Source of the DNA: CAHJWH01 sp965198905
GTDB taxonomy: Bacteria; Pseudomonadota; Alphaproteobacteria; Caulobacterales; Caulobacteraceae
DNA length: 64,000 nucleotides
NCBI GenBank assembly: GCA_965198905.1
Contig: OZ240678.1
Span: 930,001-994,000, forward strand
Direction: 5' to 3'
Under the pieces are notes generated by a model. The model worked only from the letters and a program-made list of their open reading frames with translations. It ran no database searches and was not told where the DNA came from. Position numbers and translations under genes: made by a program. This document shows positions 15,870-25,798 of this stretch, piece after piece (position 1 is the first letter of the stretch; the number at the start of each line of letters is the position of its first letter).

Positions 15870-16856
15870 ATGGCCGATCGCAAGCTTAAAGTCGTCGTCA
15901 CGCGCAAACTGCCCGCTGCGGTGGAAGCCCGCATGCGCGAGCTGTTCGACGTCGAGCTGAACGCCGACGACCGTCCGATGAGCCCGGAGGCCATGGCCGC
16001 AGCGATGGCTGTGGCCGACGTGCTGTGTCCCACCGTCACCGACCGCATCGATCAGCGGGTGCTGGCCCACGCCGGAGCCCGACTGAAGCTGATCGCCAAC
16101 TTCGGCGCGGGGTTCGAGCACATCGACGTGGCGGCGGCCAATGCGCGCGGCATCATCGTCACCAATACGCCGGGCGTCCTGACCGAGGACACCGCCGACA
16201 TGGCCATGGCCCTGATCCTGGCCGTCTCACGCCGGGTGGTGGAGGGCGCCTGGGCGGTGGAGGACGGCCGGTTCGACGGCTGGGCCCCGACCTGGATGCT
16301 CGGCCGCCGAATCCGCGGCAAGTCGCTCGGCATCGTCGGCATGGGCCGGATCGGGCAGGCCCTGGCCAAGCGCGCCAAGGCGTTCGGGCTGTCCATCCAC
16401 TACCACAACCGCCGGCCGGTGCCCGGCCACCTGTCCGACGCGCTGGAGGCCACCCACTGGGAGAGCCTGGACCAGATGCTGGCACGCATGGACATCGTGT
16501 CGCTGAACTGCCCCCACACGCCGGGGACCTATCACCTGCTGTCGGCGCGGCGGCTGAAGCTGATGCCGCCGCACGCCATCCTCATCAACACCGCACGGGG
16601 CGGCTTGGTGGACGAGGCGGCGCTGGCCTCGCGGCTGGCGGAAGGCTGCCTTGCTGGGGCGGGACTGGACGTGTTCGAGAACGAACCGTCGGTGGACCCG
16701 CGGCTGCAGAAGATGCCCAACGTCGTGCTACTGCCCCATCTCGGCTCGGCCACCCTGGAGGGGCGGGCCGAGATGGGCGACAAGGTGATCATCAACATCA
16801 AGGCGTTTCAGGACGGCCACAGGCCGCCGGACCGGGTATTGCCCTCGATGCTATAA
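15870..16856 (+). CDS. D-isomer specific 2-hydroxyacid dehydrogenase (glyoxylate/hydroxypyruvate reductase type)
   Basis: The 328-residue enzyme starts at ATG 15870 (MADRKLKVVVTRKLP); upstream in-frame sequence overlaps the SH3 gene and looks non-coding. It has the NAD(P)-binding motif GIVGMGRIGQ at 154-163, and the catalytic triad R243 (NTARGG), E272 (FENEP) and H290 (LPHLGSAT). The NCPHTPGTYHLL segment and overall pattern fit glyoxylate reductases, which reduce glyoxylate or hydroxypyruvate with NAD(P)H. The arginine after the nucleotide fold (YHNRRPVPG) suggests NADPH preference. It is apparently monocistronic. Confidence 0.9.
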   Translation: MADRKLKVVVTRKLPAAVEARMRELFDVELNADDRPMSPEAMAAAMAVADVLCPTVTDRIDQRVLAHAGARLKLIANFGAGFEHIDVAAANARGIIVTNTPGVLTEDTADMAMALILAVSRRVVEGAWAVEDGRFDGWAPTWMLGRRIRGKSLGIVGMGRIGQALAKRAKAFGLSIHYHNRRPVPGHLSDALEATHWESLDQMLARMDIVSLNCPHTPGTYHLLSARRLKLMPPHAILINTARGGLVDEAALASRLAEGCLAGAGLDVFENEPSVDPRLQKMPNVVLLPHLGSATLEGRAEMGDKVIINIKAFQDGHRPPDRVLPSML

Positions 16857-16895
16857 GGGTGCGCCGGACCGGCCGGCGCACCACGGGCCATATGA

Positions 16896-17252
16896 TCAGC
16901 CGCGCGAGTAGGCCGACAGGCGCTGGGCGCGGCGGGACTGGGCGTCCATCTTCTGGAGCTGCTTGCGCTCCTTGCGTTCGTTGCGCTTGGCTTCGAGGAT
17001 GGCCTGCTCGTCGTGCAGCAGGGCGACCCGGGCGGCCTCCTCGGCGGCGGCGCGCTCGGTGCGGAGACGTTCCTTCTCCTCGACGCGCGCGACGCGAACG
17101 GCTTCGCGTTCCTGCTCGCGGAGCGCGGCGCGGTCCACGAAGGTCTCGGCGACGACGGTGGGCTTGGGCTTGAAGCGCGCGAGCATCGCCTTTTTGGCGT
17201 CCGCGGCGGCGGTGAGGCGATCGTTGAAACCAGGGTTAGCCAGTTGCTTCAT
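16896..17252 (-). CDS. DUF6481 family protein
   Basis: The 118-residue protein is highly charged and probably a long alpha helix: after NPGFNDRLTAAADAKKAMLARF comes an Arg/Glu/Ala-rich stretch (about 45-105) with heptad-like spacing. The N-terminal pattern matches the small alphaproteobacterial family DUF6481, whose function is unknown. Its start is ATG 17252; the 123 nt upstream contain an AT-rich zone that could be its promoter. Coiled-coil or nucleic-acid binding is possible, but neither is shown. Confidence 0.78.
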   Translation of the reverse strand: MKQLANPGFNDRLTAAADAKKAMLARFKPKPTVVAETFVDRAALREQEREAVRVARVEEKERLRTERAAAEEAARVALLHDEQAILEAKRNERKERKQLQKMDAQSRRAQRLSAYSRG

Positions 17253-17375
17253 AAATGATCCGAGATGTTGAAGGGGCAGGCCGCAGCCACACGAAACCTC
17301 GCCGGCTGGCGATCTACCGGCGCATATAGTGTGTTTTCGCGTTTTCGGGAAGACGGGGGCGCTATATTTGAGGCG

Positions 17376-18122
17376 TTAAAAGGCGTCGCGCCCCAGGGCT
17401 GATTCCAGCTCGCCGGAGACCCGCTCCACCGCCTCCCGGCACGCGGGCGAGCTGCGAAAGCCGGCCGGCCGGGGAAGCGGCGCCGCAATCGCCACCTCGG
17501 CGGCGATGCGACCCGGACCCGAGGTCAGCACCACCACCCGCGACGCCATATAGACCGCCTCCTCCACGCTATGGGTGACGAACACTGTGGCGACGCCGCT
17601 CGCCTGCACCAGGGCCAGTACGTCGTCGGCCAGCCTGCGACGGGTGATCTCGTCGAGCGCGGCGAACGGCTCGTCCAGCAGCAGCAGCCGGGGCGAGGTG
17701 ACCAGGGCGCGGGCCAGCGAGACTCTCATGGCCATTCCCCCGGACAGCTGGGCCGGCCGCAGCCGCCCGCTCCCGGCCAGTCCGACCCTGGCCAGCGCGT
17801 CCGCCGCCCGTGCCCTCGCCTCTGCCCGCCTGCCCCCGGAGAGCCGCAGCGGCAGCGCCACATTGGCCAGGGCGTCCGACCAAGGAGCCAGGGTGGGCGC
17901 CTGGAACACCACCGCCGTCTCGCCCCGGCCGGTGGCGCGCGCGACCTCGCCCCGGGCGGGCGGCTCCAGCCCCGCCAGCAGGCGCAGCGCGGTGGACTTG
18001 CCGCAGCCGGAAGGCCCCACGAGCGAGACCACCTCGCCCATGGCGATCTCCAGGCTCAGCGGGCCGAGCGCCAAGCGGCCGCGATAGTCGACCTCGGCCT
18101 TGTCCAGGGCGGCGACGGGCAC
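17376..18122 (-). CDS. ABC transporter ATP-binding protein, nitrate/sulfonate/taurine type (orphan)
   Basis: The 248-residue ATPase begins at GTG 18122, just after the stop of the DUF72 gene. It has Walker A GPSGCGKST, a Q-loop VVFQAPTLAPW, the signature AQLSGGMAMRVSLARAL, Walker B LLLLDEPFAALD and switch histidine (FVTHSVEEAVYM). The APTLAPW and DEPFAALDEITR motifs are typical of SsuB/TauB/NrtD-like importers. No permease or substrate-binding protein is nearby; downstream is DUF6481 on the same strand. The partner permease must be elsewhere or lost. The same reading frame continues upstream because of the DUF72 frameshift, but that fusion is artefactual. Confidence 0.85.
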   Translation of the reverse strand: MPVAALDKAEVDYRGRLALGPLSLEIAMGEVVSLVGPSGCGKSTALRLLAGLEPPARGEVARATGRGETAVVFQAPTLAPWSDALANVALPLRLSGGRRAEARARAADALARVGLAGSGRLRPAQLSGGMAMRVSLARALVTSPRLLLLDEPFAALDEITRRRLADDVLALVQASGVATVFVTHSVEEAVYMASRVVVLTSGPGRIAAEVAIAAPLPRPAGFRSSPACREAVERVSGELESALGRDAF

Positions 18123-18136
18123 GGCGGGTGCGCTGC

Positions 18137-18928
18137 TCAGAGCCGTTTCAGCAAAGCCTGGGCGGCGGCGGGCGCGCGGACCTTGGCGCCATTGATCATG
18201 AAGACGAAGACGTCCCGGGGCTGCGCCTTCACCGCGGCCGTGTCGACGTAAGACAAGCCCACCGGCGCCTGGCCCTGCGACCAAGCTTTCGCGACGTCGG
18301 CGAAGCGATCCAGCTCGTCCGCCTCGTAGCCGGTGTGCACCGCCTCTTTGGCGTCCTGGAGCCGGGCGTAGATGAAATCGGCGGTGGGGTCGGCGAGGGA
18401 CGGATGCTTGGCGCTGTCGGCGTAGACGACGGCGGCGCCACGTCCCCGCGCCAGCTCCACGAACGCCGGATCGCGGAAGCTCTCGTGGCGCACCTCCACC
18501 GCGTGGCGGAGCGCCCGGCCGCCGAGATCGGCGGGCAGCAGGTCGAGGAAGGCGGCGAAGTCGTCCCGGTCGAATGTCTTCGTCGGCATGAACTGCCACA
18601 GGATCGGGCCGAGCTTGTCGCCGAGCTCGCCCAGGCCGCTGTTGACGAACTTGGCGATCGACTCCTCGGCCTCCGCCAACACCTTGCGGTTGGTGCAGTA
18701 GCGCACCGCCTTGACGGTGAAGACGAAGCCGTCCGGCGTCTGCTCCGCCCACTTGGCGAAGGTGGCGGGCGTCTGGGTGCGGGTAGGTGCCGTTCACCTC
18801 CAAGGTGGTGAGCTGGCGCGAGGCGTAGTGCAGCTCCTTGGCGTGCGGCAGCGCCTCGGGGAAGAAGCTCCCACGCCAGGGCTCGAAGGTCCAGCCCCCG
18901 ATGCCCACGCGGATCGCGCCCCCTCCGG

Positions 18929-18932
<4 letters not shown>
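18137..18932 (-). pseudogene. DUF72 family protein, interrupted by a frameshift
   Basis: The first part reads RVGIGGWTFEPWRGSFFPEAL and LTTLEVNGTY, the conserved start of DUF72 (TIM-barrel, YecE-like). At about 18780-18790 the frame changes: the expected continuation (RTQTPATFAKWAEQTPDGF and onward to ALLKRL) is found intact in another frame down to the stop at 18137. Comparing the junction with the usual NGTYYRTQTP suggests loss of two bases from a TACTAC tandem. Either the gene is a recent pseudogene or this is an assembly error. Its start overlaps the maeB stop as ATGA. The function of the family is unknown. Confidence 0.85.
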
Positions 18933-21205
<2,273 letters not shown>

Positions 21206-21349
21206 GGGGCGAAACCTGGCTGTGCAGCGCTGCGGACCCTAGTCGCAACGGAAGAGGCGGACAACGCCGGGCGCCGGGCGACCGGCCGGCTTTGGCCTCA
21301 CGCGTCGCCTGGGGCATAGTCGCTCGCCTCGCCCCCGAGTCGCGCCCCG

Positions 21350-23251
21350 ATGTCCATCCACCGCCTGCCGCTGGAGACCGTGAACCGCATCGCCGCCGGC
21401 GAGGTGGTGGAGCGCCCGGCGTCGGCGGTGAAGGAGTTGGTGGAGAACGCCGTGGACGCCGGCGCTACACGGGTGGAGGTGCAGGCGGACGGCGGCGGGC
21501 TGTCGCGAATCCTCGTGGCCGACGACGGCTGCGGCCTGCGCGCCGACGAACTGCCCGCGGCGGTGGAGCGCCATGCCACCTCAAAGCTGCAGCCCGACGC
21601 CGAGGGTCGTTACGACCTGCTGCGGATCGCGAGCTTCGGCTTCCGGGGCGAGGCGCTGCCGTCGATCGGCTCGGTGGCGCGGCTGACCCTGGCGTCCCGG
21701 GCCAGGGGCGAGGCGGACGCCTTCAGCCTCGGCGTGGACGCGGGCGCGGTGGGCGAGGTGGCCCCCAGCGCCTTTCCCGGCCCGCACGGCGCCCGGGTGG
21801 AGGTCAGCGCACTGTTCTACGCCACGCCCGCGCGGCTAAAGTTCATGAAGTCCGAGCGCGCCGAGGCCCTGGCCATCACCGAGGAGATCAAGCGCCAGGC
21901 CATGGCGCGGGAGGCGGTAGGCTTCGCCCTAGATATGGATGGGCGCAAGGTGCTGCGGCTGCAGGCCGAGGCGCCCGGCCCGGCCGGCCGGCTGGCGCGG
22001 CTGGCGGCGGTGCTGGGGCGCGACTTCCAGGACAACGCCATCGAGCTGGACCAGGTGCGCGACGGGGTGCGGCTCAGCGGCTATGCCGGGCTGCCGACCT
22101 ATTCCCGGGGCAATGCGGGCCACCAGTACCTGTTCGTCAACGGCCGCCCGGTGCGCGACCGGCTGCTGGGGGGCGCGCTTCGGGCCGCCTATGCCGACTT
22201 CCTGGCGCGCGACCGCCATCCGGTGGCCGCGCTCTATGTGGACCTCGACCCCGAGCTGGTGGACGTGAACGTGCACCCGGCCAAGGCGGAGGTGCGCTTC
22301 CGTGACTCAGCCCTGGTGCGCGGCCTGATCATCGGGGGGCTGCGCCACGCCCTGGCCGCCGCCGGCCACCGCGCCTCCACCACCGTGGCGGCGAGCGCGC
22401 TGGCGGGGCTGCGTGCACCGCAAGGCGGGGGCGCCGGCGGCTATCGCAGCGGCTACAGGCCGCCGCCGTCCGCTGCGGGCTGGAGCGGCCAGGGCTTGTG
22501 GGTGGGCCAGGCGGGGGCGCTCGGCGCGACCGTGCTCGACATGGGCGGCGTCGCGGAGCGGGCGGAGGCCGCCTGGGCCCTGCCCGGCGTGACCGAGGTG
22601 TCCGCAAGGGTCGAGGCGCCCGACCCTGCAGCGGCGGAGCCCTATGGCGCCACGGTGGTGGACCCGCTGGACTTCCCCCTGGGCGCGGCGCGCGCCCAGG
22701 TGCACGGGACCTACATCATCGCCCAGACCCGCGACGGCGTGGTGGTGGTGGACCAGCACGCCGCCCACGAACGGCTGGTCTACGAGCGCATGAAGGCGGA
22801 GATGGCGGAAGGCGCGGTCGCTCGGCAAGCCCTGCTCCTGCCCGAGGTGGTGGAGCTGGACCCAGCCGAGGCCGAGCGGGTCACAGGCCGCGCCGAGGAG
22901 CTGGCCGAGCTCGGCCTGGTGCTGGAAGCCTTCGGCCCGGGCGCCGTGCTGGTGCGCGAGACCCCGGCCCTGCTGGGCGAGACCGACGTGGCTGGCCTGG
23001 TGCGCGACATCGCCGACGACCTGGCCGAGAGCGGCGCAGCGCTGTCCCTGAAGGAGCGGCTGGGGGCGGTCTGCGGGACCATGGCCTGCCACGGCAGCGT
23101 GCGCGCGGGGCGGCGCCTGGGCGCGGCCGAGATGAACGCCCTGCTCCGCCAGATGGAGGCCACCCCCCATTCCGGCCAGTGCAACCACGGCCGTCCGACC
23201 TATGTGGAGCTGAAGCTCGCCGACCTGGAAAAACTGTTCGGACGACGTTGA
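21350..23251 (+). CDS. mutL: DNA mismatch repair protein MutL, endonuclease-competent type
   Basis: The 633-residue protein has the GHKL ATPase motifs NRIAAGEVVERPASAVKE, DDGCGL and FGFRGEALPSIGSV in the N-terminal 330 residues, the NVHPAKAEVRF transducer end, a Pro/Gly-rich linker (about 340-440) and a C-terminal dimerisation domain. The latter contains DQHAAHERLVYE, which fits the DQHA-x2-E-x4-E metal-dependent endonuclease motif, plus ACHGSVRAG and CNHGRPT. It therefore nicks DNA itself and needs no MutH. It is divergent from maeB, with 144 nt between the starts. Confidence 0.97.
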   Translation: MSIHRLPLETVNRIAAGEVVERPASAVKELVENAVDAGATRVEVQADGGGLSRILVADDGCGLRADELPAAVERHATSKLQPDAEGRYDLLRIASFGFRGEALPSIGSVARLTLASRARGEADAFSLGVDAGAVGEVAPSAFPGPHGARVEVSALFYATPARLKFMKSERAEALAITEEIKRQAMAREAVGFALDMDGRKVLRLQAEAPGPAGRLARLAAVLGRDFQDNAIELDQVRDGVRLSGYAGLPTYSRGNAGHQYLFVNGRPVRDRLLGGALRAAYADFLARDRHPVAALYVDLDPELVDVNVHPAKAEVRFRDSALVRGLIIGGLRHALAAAGHRASTTVAASALAGLRAPQGGGAGGYRSGYRPPPSAAGWSGQGLWVGQAGALGATVLDMGGVAERAEAAWALPGVTEVSARVEAPDPAAAEPYGATVVDPLDFPLGAARAQVHGTYIIAQTRDGVVVVDQHAAHERLVYERMKAEMAEGAVARQALLLPEVVELDPAEAERVTGRAEELAELGLVLEAFGPGAVLVRETPALLGETDVAGLVRDIADDLAESGAALSLKERLGAVCGTMACHGSVRAGRRLGAAEMNALLRQMEATPHSGQCNHGRPTYVELKLADLEKLFGRR

Positions 23252-23258
23252 GTCTCGA

Positions 23259-23657
23259 TCAGGCCGGGGCTGCCGCCACCCGGGCGAACATGGCCAGCAG
23301 CTCCGGCTGCGTCGTGCGGGCCGCGGCGCCGGCCGCCACCTCCGCCGCCGTCCACATCCAGGAGCGCGCGGGGTCATCGCGCATGGCCCAGCCGGGGAAC
23401 AGGCGCTCGGTTACGGGTTCTGCGCTGAGGCGCTCGACGGCGAGATGGCGGTTGTCCCGGGCGATCCGCTCGAAGGTCGCGGTGACCGACGGCCCGGGTC
23501 CTTCCAGAAGCTGGAGATAGATGTCGGCACGACATATCAGGGCGCCGGTGATGTCGTCGCGGCCGTTGTTCCGCCGGGCTTCGGTCAGGATGCCGTAGAG
23601 CACGGCCTCGTCGTAGCCGAACGGCTGGGAGGCGTAGATGAGCTGGACAAGCTCCAT
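23259..23657 (-). CDS. BLUF-domain blue-light photosensor
   Basis: The 132-residue protein is essentially a single BLUF domain. The flavin-sensing residues are present: Tyr8 (LIYASQ), Asn31 (ARRNNGRDDITG) and Gln49 (YLQLLEG), along with FPGWAM that carries the Trp/Met used in signal relay. The domain covers about residues 2-95, and a short helical extension follows with no output domain, so it probably acts through protein-protein contact. Its gene is convergent with mutL, with 7 nt between the stops. The partner cannot be inferred from the context. Confidence 0.93.
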   Translation of the reverse strand: MELVQLIYASQPFGYDEAVLYGILTEARRNNGRDDITGALICRADIYLQLLEGPGPSVTATFERIARDNRHLAVERLSAEPVTERLFPGWAMRDDPARSWMWTAAEVAAGAAARTTQPELLAMFARVAAAPA

Positions 23658-23832
23658 GGACGCGCACTCCTTACCCCATCAATCTTAGGCGTACGGGCGG
23701 CGGAAGTCGAGCGGCCGGAGACCGGGCGGTGGGAGCCGGGTGCTCGGATCGATCCCGGTGGCGTGAGCGCGGGGTCGCCCTGGCGAAACCGCCTTCCCCT
23801 CGTCCCCGCCAAGCTCTAGGGCTCGCGCCGTC

Positions 23833-25032
23833 ATGAGCGTCACCCTGGACGATATCCGCGCCGCGGCCGGTCGGTTGCACGGCCACATCGAGCGGACCCC
23901 CTGCCGCTACTCGCGCACCCTGTCCCAGATCGCGGGCGCCGAGGTGTGGGTGAAGTTCGAGAACCTGCAGTTCACCGCCGCCTTCAAGGAGCGCGGCGCC
24001 CTGAACAAGCTGCTGCAGCTCAGCGACGCGGAAAAGGCCCGGGGCGTCATCGCGGCCTCGGCCGGCAACCACGCCCAGGGCCTCGCCTATCACGGCCAGC
24101 GCCTGGGCGTTCCGGTGGTGATCGTCATGCCGGTGGCCACGCCCATGGTGAAGGTGGAGCACACCCGCCATTTCGGGGCCGAGGTGATCCTGCAGGGCGA
24201 GACCTACGACGACGCCAACGCCTATGCCCGCGACATCTGCACCCGACGCGACCTCGTCTTCGTCCACCCCTTTGACGACCTGGACGTGATCGCAGGTCAG
24301 GGCACCATCGCCCTGGAGATGCTGGAGGACGCCCCCGACCTCGACATCCTGCCCATCCCGATCGGGGGCGGCGGGCTGATCTCGGGCATGGCGACCGCGG
24401 CCAAGGCGCTGAAGCCCGACATGCGGATCGTGGGACTGGAAGCGGCCATGTATCCCTCGTTCACCGCGCGGATGCGGGGCTTTCGCCCCAACATCGGCGG
24501 CCAGACCATCGCCGAGGGCATCGCGGTCAAGACCGTGGGCGAGCTGACCTACGCCATCGCCCGGCCCCTGGTGGACGAGGTGCTGCTGATCGAGGAGAGC
24601 GACTTCGAGCGCGCCGTGGCGCTGTACGTCAACGTGGAGAAGACCGTGGCGGAGGGTGCGGGCGCCGCGTCGCTGGCGTCGCTGCTCGCCTATCCGGACA
24701 AGTTCAGGGGGCGCCAGGTCGGGCTGGTGCTGTGCGGGGGCAACATCGACACGCGCCTCCTGGCCTCGGTCCTGACCCGCGAGCTGATCCGCGAGCGGCG
24801 GATGACCTCGTTCCGCATCATCGGCGACGACCGCCCGGGCCTGCTCGCCACCGTGTCGGCGGTGATCGGCGGGGCGGGCGGCAACATCATCGAGGTCTCC
24901 CACAATCGCCTGGCGCTCGACGTGCCGGCCAAGGGCGCGGAGTTCGACATCATGGTGGAGACGCGCGACGGCCGCCACACCGACGAGATCACCGAGGCGC
25001 TGCGCGAACACGGCTATCCGCCGCGCATCTAG
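23833..25032 (+). CDS. ilvA: Threonine ammonia-lyase (biosynthetic/catabolic, short form with ACT domain)
   Basis: The 399-residue PLP enzyme converts threonine to 2-oxobutyrate and ammonia, the first step to isoleucine. Lys52 (AAFKERGALNKL) is the PLP lysine, SAGNHAQGLAYH is the phosphate-side substrate loop, and a glycine-rich IPIGGGGLISG loop lies at about 175-185. The C-terminal 75 residues (FRIIGDDRPGLLATVSAVIGG onward) form one ACT regulatory domain. The length and single ACT fit the TdcB-like class rather than the two-ACT E. coli IlvA. tdcB is an alternative name. It is followed after 75 nt by an FKBP lipoprotein gene. Confidence 0.92.
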   Translation: MSVTLDDIRAAAGRLHGHIERTPCRYSRTLSQIAGAEVWVKFENLQFTAAFKERGALNKLLQLSDAEKARGVIAASAGNHAQGLAYHGQRLGVPVVIVMPVATPMVKVEHTRHFGAEVILQGETYDDANAYARDICTRRDLVFVHPFDDLDVIAGQGTIALEMLEDAPDLDILPIPIGGGGLISGMATAAKALKPDMRIVGLEAAMYPSFTARMRGFRPNIGGQTIAEGIAVKTVGELTYAIARPLVDEVLLIEESDFERAVALYVNVEKTVAEGAGAASLASLLAYPDKFRGRQVGLVLCGGNIDTRLLASVLTRELIRERRMTSFRIIGDDRPGLLATVSAVIGGAGGNIIEVSHNRLALDVPAKGAEFDIMVETRDGRHTDEITEALREHGYPPRI

Positions 25033-25107
25033 GCCCCGATCGCCCCCGTTGAACCCCTGCGCCGCGGACGCATTGTCAGCGGCGACCCGCACCTCCGAGC
25101 CCGCCTC

Positions 25108-25665
25108 ATGCCCCTCGCCCGCCGCGCCCTCGCCGCCGTCCTGATCGCTTCCGGCGCCCTGCTCGCCGCCTGCGGCCATCCTCCGCAGAGCAACCGGAAG
25201 CAGGAGCAGCACTTCCTCGACCAGAACAAGAAACAGAAGGGTGTGGTCGCGCTCGGCGACGGCCTGCAATACCGCATCGTCGCCTCGGGCCCCTCCAACG
25301 GCCCCCATCCCCAGGGCGACGACGAGGTGAAGGTCGACTATACCGGCAGCCTGCTCTCGGGCAGCGTGTTCGACTCCACCCGCGCCACCGGCCAGCCTGC
25401 GGTGCTCAAGCTCGACAACCTGATCCCCGCCTGGCGTGAAGTGCTGCCCAAGATGCGGCCGGGGGATGAATGGCTGGTCTATGCGCCCCCCAACCTCGGC
25501 TACGGCGCCGATGGCCATCCGCCGGTGATCCCTCCCAACAGCGTGCTGGTGTTCGACATGAAGCTGCTGGGGGTGCTGAAGTCCGACGACAACAGCGGCG
25601 TCAAGTTCGCCGGGGAGCAGCAGCCCGAAGGTCCGTCGCTGCAGACCAACACCGGCGCCCAATGA
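25108..25665 (+). CDS. FKBP-type peptidyl-prolyl isomerase lipoprotein
   Basis: The 185-residue protein has a lipoprotein signal peptide with LLAAC (Cys22) and a Lys/Gln-rich segment before the FKBP domain (about 70-165), seen as QGDDEVKVDYTGSLLSGSVFDST, IPAWREVLPKMRPGDEWLVYAPPNLGYG and PPVIPPNSVLVFDMKLL. These are the FKBP core strands and the flap. It would catalyse proline isomerisation in exported proteins while anchored to a membrane. It is shorter than FkpA, lacking its dimerisation helices. It may be co-transcribed with ilvA. Confidence 0.92.
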   Translation: MPLARRALAAVLIASGALLAACGHPPQSNRKQEQHFLDQNKKQKGVVALGDGLQYRIVASGPSNGPHPQGDDEVKVDYTGSLLSGSVFDSTRATGQPAVLKLDNLIPAWREVLPKMRPGDEWLVYAPPNLGYGADGHPPVIPPNSVLVFDMKLLGVLKSDDNSGVKFAGEQQPEGPSLQTNTGAQ

Positions 25666-25798
25666 CCCCGTGCTCGGAATGGGCCTTAATCCGCCCTAAC
25701 TCGCAGGTTGGTCGCGGGTACGACGCCCCTTAGCTAGAGGCTTACGCAGGCCTCGCCTGTCGCGCTAAGCTCGGCCGTTCAGTCCTGGATCGCGCCGC

